A program made the position numbers and the translations under genes. From positions 1-24,268 of IMG/VR virus record IMGVR_UViG_3300013126_000239: a DNA stretch of 24,268 nt. One strand, 5' to 3'. The notes beneath the pieces were generated by a model. That model searched no databases and had not been told where the DNA came from. It saw only the letters and a program-made list of their open reading frames with translations. Source of the DNA: a virus. Positions within the stretch are counted from its first letter, which is position 1. The number at the start of each line of letters is the position of its first letter. Positions 22,491 to 24,268 of this stretch are shown one piece after another.

Positions 22491-23279
22491 TTAATTATCA
22501 TCCAACATACTTATATCCTGCTGCTCAAGTTCCTTATAAGGACCAACTTTTAACCTATAGGCAACATCATCTTCAAGTAAGAAATAAGCAGGTTTAAAAG
22601 TATTACCTACAAATAAAACTTCTTTTTCACCAAAATCATTTACCAAGTCAGTGAATGTAGGACTAAACAGTAAATACGGATCATCCAGTGGAATAGCGAT
22701 TATAATAGGGACTCTAGTGGACATATCGTCCTTGGCCCTAATTGAGAAATTTATCGCGATATTCAAGGCTGTTGTAAAAGAATGAATACCCTTCCCACTG
22801 CGAGGAGAAACTTCTATCCCAGGATTCTTAACATATATAAGATCACCTATATCAGCGTACTTGTCCCAATCTAATTTATCAAAAGTAGAGTAAGGTAAGG
22901 TAGCTCCCCTAAAAACCATAGGAGTAGAATCAATAGATCTAGGCTGGAGATTAGATATTGTTGGGTCTAAAATCTTGGGGAATTTAGACTTTAAGGATAG
23001 GAGAGTATTAGCGCTGTCAATTAGTTCTTTAGGGGCACCTACCTCACCTCTATCACTTGCATATATACCTTCGGGTCCGGTAAATTTTCTTAGGGCGGTT
23101 AGGAGAAGGTTTTCGTCCTCTGTATTACGTTCTAACTTGTCTTCACCCCCGGTTAAAGAAAGGATACCGTCTTTAAACCAAGAAGGTATCTCATATGGTT
23201 CCTTTAAAACTGGGTCATTATCGGCAAATAGATTTTTTCCGTACTCTATTTCTTTAAGAAGTATTTTAGTAGGTCTCAT
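22491..23279 (-). CDS. Probable mono-ADP-ribosyltransferase (R-S-E type)
   Basis: The 262-aa product shows the three R-S-E landmarks of arginine-specific ADP-ribosyltransferases in order and with fitting spacing. PMVFRGATLP carries Arg124. GKGIHSFTTALNIAINFS carries the S-x-T motif at 167-169, followed by the expected helix. DFGEKEVLFVG carries the E-x-E motif, Glu218 and Glu220. T4 Alt, ModA and ModB share this logic and modify host RNA polymerase and translation-related proteins; the target here is unknown. The first 115 residues are charged and unassigned, and might serve in packaging into the virion as for Alt. The start overlaps an open 99-codon frame as TAATG, and a 28-aa peptide ends 6 nt upstream. 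Confidence 0.75.
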   Translation of the reverse strand: MRPTKILLKEIEYGKNLFADNDPVLKEPYEIPSWFKDGILSLTGGEDKLERNTEDENLLLTALRKFTGPEGIYASDRGEVGAPKELIDSANTLLSLKSKFPKILDPTISNLQPRSIDSTPMVFRGATLPYSTFDKLDWDKYADIGDLIYVKNPGIEVSPRSGKGIHSFTTALNIAINFSIRAKDDMSTRVPIIIAIPLDDPYLLFSPTFTDLVNDFGEKEVLFVGNTFKPAYFLLEDDVAYRLKVGPYKELEQQDISMLDDN

Positions 23280-23285
23280 TAAATT

Positions 23286-23372
23286 TTATCTGAATGATTC
23301 GTGTGGATACCAATCTCCATCTTCTTCAAAGTGTAGATAAGGGTAGTCGTTTTGGATTTCTTCTTCTTCCAT
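23286..23372 (-). CDS. 28-aa acidic peptide upstream of the ADP-ribosyltransferase
   Basis: An ATG at 23372 opens a 28-codon frame reading MEEEEIQNDYPYLHFEEDGD then WYPHESFR, ending 6 nt before the ADP-ribosyltransferase start. The composition (many Glu/Asp, plus aromatics) is unlike random translation of AT-rich DNA, and the tight spacing suggests coupling. A promoter-like motif lies about 38 nt upstream at 23411-23418. It might be an acidic partner or inhibitor of the enzyme, or a leader peptide; both are guesses. A longer open frame on the same strand overlaps it but looks non-coding. Confidence 0.4.
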   Translation of the reverse strand: MEEEEIQNDYPYLHFEEDGDWYPHESFR

Positions 23373-23410
23373 GGCTCATTAAATGTAAAAAGGGTTAGGG
23401 GTAACATCCA

Positions 23411-23418
23411 TAAATATA
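23411..23418 (-). promoter_or_regulatory. TATATTTA promoter-like motif before the ADP-ribosyltransferase unit
   Basis: The minus strand reads ATATTATATTTATGGATG, about 38 nt before the 28-aa peptide start. Its core matches the other TATATTTA copies. Confidence 0.4.
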
Positions 23419-23484
23419 ATATATACTTTTTTCGATACAAGAGATTTTTAAGATCTTCTCTTTTGGATCTGCGTCCTTTTAAAA

Positions 23485-23522
23485 AAATTGGCCAAATGGG
23501 AAAATTGGGATAAATTGTGGGA
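23485..23522. repeat. Four short near-repeats of AAATTG(T)GGGA
   Basis: The plus strand carries AAATTGG (23485), AAATGGGA (23494), AAATTGGGA (23502) and AAATTGTGGGA (23512) at spacings of 8-10 bp, close to one helical turn. They lie in the 360-nt gene-poor stretch 23373-23732, between the AT-hook gene and the ADP-ribosyltransferase unit. They could be operator or iteron-like binding sites; chance in AT-rich DNA is also possible. The rest of 23419-23576 shows a 6-bp inverted repeat (AAGAGA/TCTCTT) and nothing else I can support. Confidence 0.35.
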
Positions 23523-23576
23523 TATAGGTATATATTTTGTCGATGGTAAAGGATTTGTCTCCTGATTAAACACCCC

Positions 23577-23710
23577 ACAGGATGCTAACATACCCTGTCC
23601 ATATCGATGGATAACAACGATCGTGGGAGATACTTACCCACTACCCGCTACAGTAGCGGTACGTACGTACGACATAAGTAAGGTGGAATCCTTACGGACC
23701 CCACCCTACC
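23577..23710 (-). ncRNA. Candidate structured RNA: block of five consecutive hairpins
   Basis: This 134-nt stretch is GC-richer than its surroundings and can fold almost end to end in the minus-strand RNA. Hairpin 1 (23677-23710) has a 15-bp stem, GGTAGGGTGGGGTCC with GGATTCCACCTTACT, closed by a GUAA tetraloop and using four G-U pairs that exist only in minus-strand RNA. Next come a GTAC triple repeat (23659-23670), hairpin 2 (CCGCTA/TAGCGG, 23645-23659), hairpin 3 (GTGGG/CCCAC, 23623-23641), hairpin 4 (TCCAT/ATGGA, 23598-23611) and hairpin 5 (ACAGG/CCTGT, 23577-23598). It starts 22 nt beyond the AT-hook gene stop. It could be a stable 3' UTR, a processed small RNA or a regulatory element. 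No known family is recognised and no U-tract follows hairpin 1. Confidence 0.45.
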
Positions 23711-23732
23711 ACCCTCTTAACAAACCAACAAA

Positions 23733-24026
23733 TCATGCTTTAACTTCTTGAACTTTTTTTGGACGTCCGGGCTTTCCACCACCCTGTGCTTTTGCGATCA
23801 TCAATTCCAAAATCCGCATTTGGCGCTTAGAATTTGGATTCACAGTTCCGGCTGGGCGTCCCCGCTTAATCACCTCACCATTCGCGACTCGGTTCGCCAA
23901 TTCAGCCAAACGCTTTTGACGCTTCGACTCTGGGTTGATTCCGCTACCCTTCGGGCGGCCGGGCTTACGCTTTTCAACATTCATTTTCACTTCCATCACG
24001 TTTTGGGTTTGAACTTTCTTGGACAT
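23733..24026 (-). CDS. AT-hook DNA-binding protein with internal repeats
   Basis: The 97-aa basic product contains three AT-hook cores: KPGRPKGSG (21-29), KRGRPAGT (54-61) and KPGRPKK (85-91). Between them lie two copies of a similar helical unit, INPESKRQKRLAELANRVANG and VNPNSKRQMRILELMIAKAQ, so the protein is an internally duplicated hook-helix repeat. AT-hooks bind the minor groove of AT-rich DNA, so it could coat or regulate phage or host DNA. The gene is clearly GC-richer than its neighbours, with CGC, CGA and GCC codons that are rare elsewhere in the window, which suggests recent acquisition or selection for high expression. It has its own promoter-like motif at 24066-24073. Confidence 0.75.
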   Translation of the reverse strand: MSKKVQTQNVMEVKMNVEKRKPGRPKGSGINPESKRQKRLAELANRVANGEVIKRGRPAGTVNPNSKRQMRILELMIAKAQGGGKPGRPKKVQEVKA

Positions 24027-24065
24027 GTTGTTTTGTTTTGGTGTGTTTTTTTTAAATCTTATACC

Positions 24066-24073
24066 TAAATATA
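24066..24073 (-). promoter_or_regulatory. TATATTTAGG promoter-like motif before the AT-hook gene
   Basis: The minus strand reads TATATTTAGGTATAAGATT, about 40 nt before the ATG at 24026. It is nearly identical over 18-19 nt to the motif at 24254-24261 (TATATTTAGGGTATAAGGTT), which argues for a real promoter rather than chance. Confidence 0.55.
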
Positions 24074-24121
24074 CGATCTATTTTCGGTGGGGCAAAACTC
24101 TAAGTTAATTTGTTTTGTTAA

Positions 24122-24220
24122 TTACATATTCACAAAAGCGTGAATACTACCAATGATGTAACATACAGCCATTACACACTCCAAAAACGTTTGGCGGAGC
24201 TTAATTTCGTATTGGGTCAT
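24122..24220 (-). CDS. 32-aa putative membrane peptide
   Basis: An ATG at 24220 opens a 32-codon frame: MTQYEIKLRQTFLECVMAVC then YIIGSIHAFVNM. Residues about 12-30 are hydrophobic enough for one membrane span after a charged N-terminal segment. The leader has a good promoter-like motif (24254-24261) and AAGGAAG about 14 nt before the ATG. Codon use is less AT-biased, like the adjacent AT-hook gene. It could be an early phage membrane peptide; function unknown. The short length leaves real doubt that it is translated. Confidence 0.42.
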   Translation of the reverse strand: MTQYEIKLRQTFLECVMAVCYIIGSIHAFVNM

Positions 24221-24253
24221 TTGATTTGATTTTACTTCCTTAACCTTATACCC

Positions 24254-24261
24254 TAAATATA
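24254..24261 (-). promoter_or_regulatory. TATATTTAGGG promoter-like motif before the 32-aa peptide
   Basis: The minus strand reads TATATTTAGGGTATAAGGTT, about 33 nt before the ATG at 24220. It shares its full extended sequence with the 24066-24073 copy. TATATTT fits the TAnnTTT part of the Bacteroidota -7 element. Confidence 0.55.
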
Positions 24262-24268
24262 ACAATCA

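Noticed and set aside
22975-23340. A 121-codon plus-strand open frame over the ADP-ribosyltransferase gene.
   Set aside because: It is antisense to a gene with recognisable motifs and shows no family resemblance. The same holds for plus-strand frames at 577-819, 6673-6936, 6988-7287, 11342-11584, 16456-16659, 19567-19830, 20838-21158, 21389-21574 and 23748-24068.
23279-23578. A 99-codon open frame on the minus strand ending with a TAATG overlap at the ADP-ribosyltransferase start.
   Set aside because: Its composition (runs of Lys, Tyr, Pro and Leu without a plausible fold) looks like translated non-coding AT-rich DNA, and it runs through the promoter-like motif and the near-repeats. The 28-aa frame inside it looks more gene-like.
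23659-23670. GTAC triple repeat as a CRISPR-like or satellite array.
   Set aside because: It has only three 4-bp units and no spacers. It is noted as part of the structured block. No CRISPR array, insertion sequence or integrase was seen anywhere in the window.

Overview
This AT-rich window comes from the genome of a lytic T4-like contractile-tailed phage (a myovirus). Every gene I accept lies on the minus strand, so transcription runs from position 24268 towards 1. The phage assignment rests on a T4-type baseplate set (a gp25-like wedge protein, a gp6/baseplate-J-like wedge protein and a gp5-like spike without a lysozyme domain), a gp55-like sigma factor, a gp61-like zinc-finger/Toprim primase, a GIY-YIG-type endonuclease and a three-tRNA cluster. 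The host may be a member of Bacteroidota. That is inference: Shine-Dalgarno sites are mostly absent, several leaders are very A-rich, upstream motifs resemble the Bacteroidota -7 element TAnnTTTG, and there is a small lipoprotein.

Layout in the direction of transcription. (1) 24268-22427 looks like an accessory or early region. It holds a 32-aa membrane peptide, a GC-richer protein with three AT-hooks, an unusual block of RNA hairpins (23577-23710), four short near-repeats, a 28-aa acidic peptide and a probable mono-ADP-ribosyltransferase. (2) 22426-20409 holds small unknown genes, a DUF932-type gene broken by a one-base frame change, a GC-rich leader hairpin, a 55-aa protein and a 61-aa lipoprotein. 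(3) 20399-20120 encodes tRNA-Ser(UGA), tRNA-Ser(GCU) and tRNA-Leu(UAG). (4) 20090-16807 encodes a HAD phosphatase, a YkuK/RNase H-like protein, two unknowns, an HD-domain hydrolase, a one-span membrane protein and the gp55-like sigma factor. (5) 16787-1759 is the tail and baseplate block: gp5-like spike, unknown baseplate candidates, gp25, gp6, a DNRLRE-type protein, a 1510-aa protein with a gpI-like signature and a LamG-like region, then Ser/Thr/Asn-rich proteins that include two paralogues. (6) 1762-1 holds the endonuclease, the primase and the start of a RecB/Cas4-like nuclease cut by the window edge.

The genes are tightly packed, with ATGA or TAATG overlaps at many junctions. Gaps are rare, and many of them carry a TATATTTA-like motif on the coding strand. 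In four cases it ends only 5-8 nt before the ATG, so these may be promoters producing leaderless or nearly leaderless mRNAs. The sigma factor encoded here is the natural candidate reader of the late copies.

The parts most worth a second look are the 23577-23710 RNA structure, led by a 15-bp hairpin with a GUAA tetraloop that pairs fully only in the minus-strand RNA; the ADP-ribosyltransferase; the gpI-LamG giant protein; the broken DUF932 gene; and the recurrent promoter-like motif.
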